From Nocardioidaceae bacterium (lineage in GTDB: Bacteria > Actinomycetota > Actinomycetes > Propionibacteriales > Nocardioidaceae), in assembly GCA_025966335.1 (NCBI GenBank), contig JAICRS010000038.1:1-16884 (forward strand): 16,884 bases of DNA. Direction: 5' to 3'. Positions 15,601 to 16,884 of this stretch are shown here, piece by piece. A model generated the notes under the pieces. It searched no databases. It saw only the letters and a list, made by a program, of their open reading frames with translations, and had not been told where the DNA came from. The translations under genes were made by a program, and so were the position numbers. How positions within the stretch are numbered: position 1 is the first letter of the stretch; the number at the start of each line of letters is the position of its first letter.

Positions 15601-16212
15601 ATGGCTGCCGAGACCTCGATGAACGTGGATGATCTCACGATCCGGCCCCTGGCGTCCGACACCTGGCCCGCCTTCGCCGACCTGGTCGCGCGACACAACG
15701 GCGTGTTCGGCGGATGCTGGTGCACCTGGTTCCACACGCTGTCCCGCGACAAGGAGCGAACCTACGCGAGCAACCGCGACCTCAAGTGCCGCTTGGTTGA
15801 GCAGGGGCATGCACACGCGGCTCTGGTCTTCAACGGCGACGAGGCGGTGGCCTGGGCACAGTTCGGACCCCCCGAGGAGCTGCCCAACATCCACCACCGC
15901 CAGGAGTACGAGGCGGGACTGGGAAGCCCTCCGGACTACCGGATCACGTGCATCTTTGTGGACCGTCGCAACCGGCGGCACGGGGTCGCGGCGCTGGCGC
16001 TACTAGGCGCCCTCGACCTCATCTCCGGCGCCGGCGGCGGGGTGGTCGAGGGATACCCGCACGACATGTCGAAGCAGCCGGAAGGAAAGAAGATGTCGTC
16101 CTCCTTCCTCTACAACGGCACCCGGAACATGTACGAAGAAGCCGGCTTCACCTTCCAGCGGTCCAAGGGGCAGAAGAACTGCGTGATGACTTGTACGATC
16201 GCGCCCGCCTGA
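15601..16212 (+). CDS. GNAT-family N-acetyltransferase
   Basis: 203 residues from the ATG at 15601. GNAT enzymes move the acetyl group from acetyl-CoA to an amine. The acetyl-CoA site is marked by the strand YRITCIFVDRRNRRHGVA (113-130), in which RRNRRHG takes the place of the pyrophosphate-binding R/QxxGxG/A loop, followed by a helix (ALALLGALDLI). The C-terminal part MYEEAGFTFQR (178-188) is the usual final GNAT motif. Odd points are the Cys/Trp-rich GGCWCTWFH (37-45), seen in one subgroup of actinobacterial acetyltransferases, and three more cysteines downstream. The substrate is unknown. It starts with a leaderless promoter and is followed by a small hairpin. Confidence 0.87.
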   Translation: MAAETSMNVDDLTIRPLASDTWPAFADLVARHNGVFGGCWCTWFHTLSRDKERTYASNRDLKCRLVEQGHAHAALVFNGDEAVAWAQFGPPEELPNIHHRQEYEAGLGSPPDYRITCIFVDRRNRRHGVAALALLGALDLISGAGGGVVEGYPHDMSKQPEGKKMSSSFLYNGTRNMYEEAGFTFQRSKGQKNCVMTCTIAPA

Positions 16213-16246
16213 CTCCGTCCCTCGGGATATCGGGAGCCTGTGCCGG

Positions 16247-16264
16247 CCGACGTGCACCCGTCGG
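16247..16264 (+). terminator. Short GC hairpin after the GNAT gene
   Basis: CCGACG and CGTCGG form a 6-bp stem with a 6-nt loop, 34 nt past the GNAT stop. No T-tract follows. It is a plausible but weak terminator. The remaining bases to the next gene show no clear promoter. Confidence 0.35.
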
Positions 16265-16404
16265 ACTCCCCCTCCCTTCCGGCGGACTGTGCCAGAATCA
16301 CGTGGAGCAGAGAATGCCGGTCGGTACGCCGGCCGGCAGGCGCCACGCAATGACGACATTGGCTGGGTCCGATGTCGACTGTCCGCTGGCTTGGAGGTTG
16401 GATC

Positions 16405-16803
16405 ATGCCCTTGAGCGACTTCCCCCTGCGAGCTTCAGTCGCTGTGTCCGACATTGGGCGGGCGGTCGCGTTCTACGAAGGCAAGCTCGGTCTGCAGGCA
16501 TTGGAATCCGGCCCCAGCGCCACGATCCCTGATGCCAGCCGCGTTTACGGTTCGGGCGGTGGTCCCGCCCTGAACGTGTACCAGTCGCTCACCGCGGGGA
16601 AGTCACCGGCGACATTGGCAACTTGGTACGTCGACGACATCGATCAGGTCGTTGACGAGCTCACCGCTGCCGGCGTCGAGCTCGTCCGATACGACGAGTT
16701 CGAGCACGATGCCAAGGGCATCACACCTCGAGCCGGCGGTGGTCGTATCGCGTGGTTCCAGGACCCAGACGGCAACACCTTCGCCCTGGAAGCCGACTCC
16801 TGA
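16405..16803 (+). CDS. VOC-fold protein
   Basis: 132 residues from the ATG at 16405, with GGAGG 7 nt upstream, a strong ribosome binding site that settles the start against the longer in-frame ATG at 16372. Two VOC halves are visible: LRASVAVSDIGRAVAFYEGKLGL, then ATWYVDDIDQVVDELTAAGVEL, and the closing FQDPDGNTFALEAD. The first-strand His is absent (RASVAV), and the other ligand sites are not clear apart from Glu130, so it may bind a ligand without a full metal site. Close relatives are called glyoxalase-like or bleomycin-resistance-like; neither function is shown. Unlike the two other plus-strand genes nearby it uses a normal leader. The last 81 bases of the window after it hold nothing recognisable. 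Confidence 0.88.
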   Translation: MPLSDFPLRASVAVSDIGRAVAFYEGKLGLQALESGPSATIPDASRVYGSGGGPALNVYQSLTAGKSPATLATWYVDDIDQVVDELTAAGVELVRYDEFEHDAKGITPRAGGGRIAWFQDPDGNTFALEADS

Positions 16804-16884
16804 GTCCGAGCACCACCGTACCGAGAGGTCGCAGCTTCACGGCCAACTCGTAGCTTTTCCGACATTAGAGGCGGCCAAGGGCTG

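Noticed and set aside
16315..16338. TGCCGG / CCGGCA inverted arms upstream of the last VOC gene
   Set aside because: Six-bp GC arms of this kind are frequent by chance in DNA of this composition; nothing else supports a site here.
16003..16359. Minus-strand frame of 118 codons opposite the GNAT gene end
   Set aside because: No domain and no ribosome site; reverse shadow.
1..16884. Search for CRISPR arrays, transposases, integrases, tRNA and defence systems
   Set aside because: No regularly spaced repeats, no mobile-element proteins and no tRNA cloverleaf were seen; recBCD alone is a housekeeping repair system and not evidence of a defence island.

Overview
The window reads as chromosomal DNA of a high-GC actinobacterium. 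Coding frames are strongly GC-skewed at third positions, GTG and TTG starts are common, several genes look leaderless, and a recC-recB-recD operon and a DUF1707 protein are present. The style resembles Nocardioides and relatives, but no 16S or other marker is here, so the genus is an inference. No tRNA, rRNA, CRISPR array, transposase or phage gene was seen.

Layout. (1) 1-1508, minus strand: N-terminal part of a secreted ExeM/NucH-type nuclease. It has a signal peptide, two tandem copies of a lamin-tail-like domain and the start of an OB-fold region; the catalytic domain lies beyond base 1. A CRP/GlxR-like palindrome sits just upstream. (2) 1680-3499, minus strand: a VOC-fold protein, then a short operon (read from high to low coordinates) of an MmcQ/YjbR-like protein, a 39-residue zinc-ribbon protein and a membrane-anchored alpha/beta hydrolase. 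(3) 3500-3837: a gene-free stretch rich in palindromes, the most unusual non-coding part of the window. (4) 3838-12337, minus strand: recC, recB and recD, each overlapping the next by 4 bases, covering half the window. Together they encode the RecBCD helicase-nuclease that processes double-strand DNA ends. (5) 12412-13641: a perfect 13-bp hairpin and, upstream of it on the minus strand, a secreted M14 zinc carboxypeptidase. (6) 13870-16803: mostly plus-strand single genes: DUF1707 membrane protein, VOC protein, GNAT acetyltransferase and another VOC protein, plus a minus-strand ASCH-domain gene.

How the genes relate. The only clear functional unit is recCBD. The two secreted hydrolases (nuclease and carboxypeptidase) suit nutrient scavenging but are not linked. 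The three VOC genes belong to different subtypes and are scattered. No convincing new defence system or mobile island is visible. The points most worth following are the palindrome cluster at 3628-3800, the small zinc-ribbon gene, and three plus-strand genes that share exactly the same leaderless promoter geometry.
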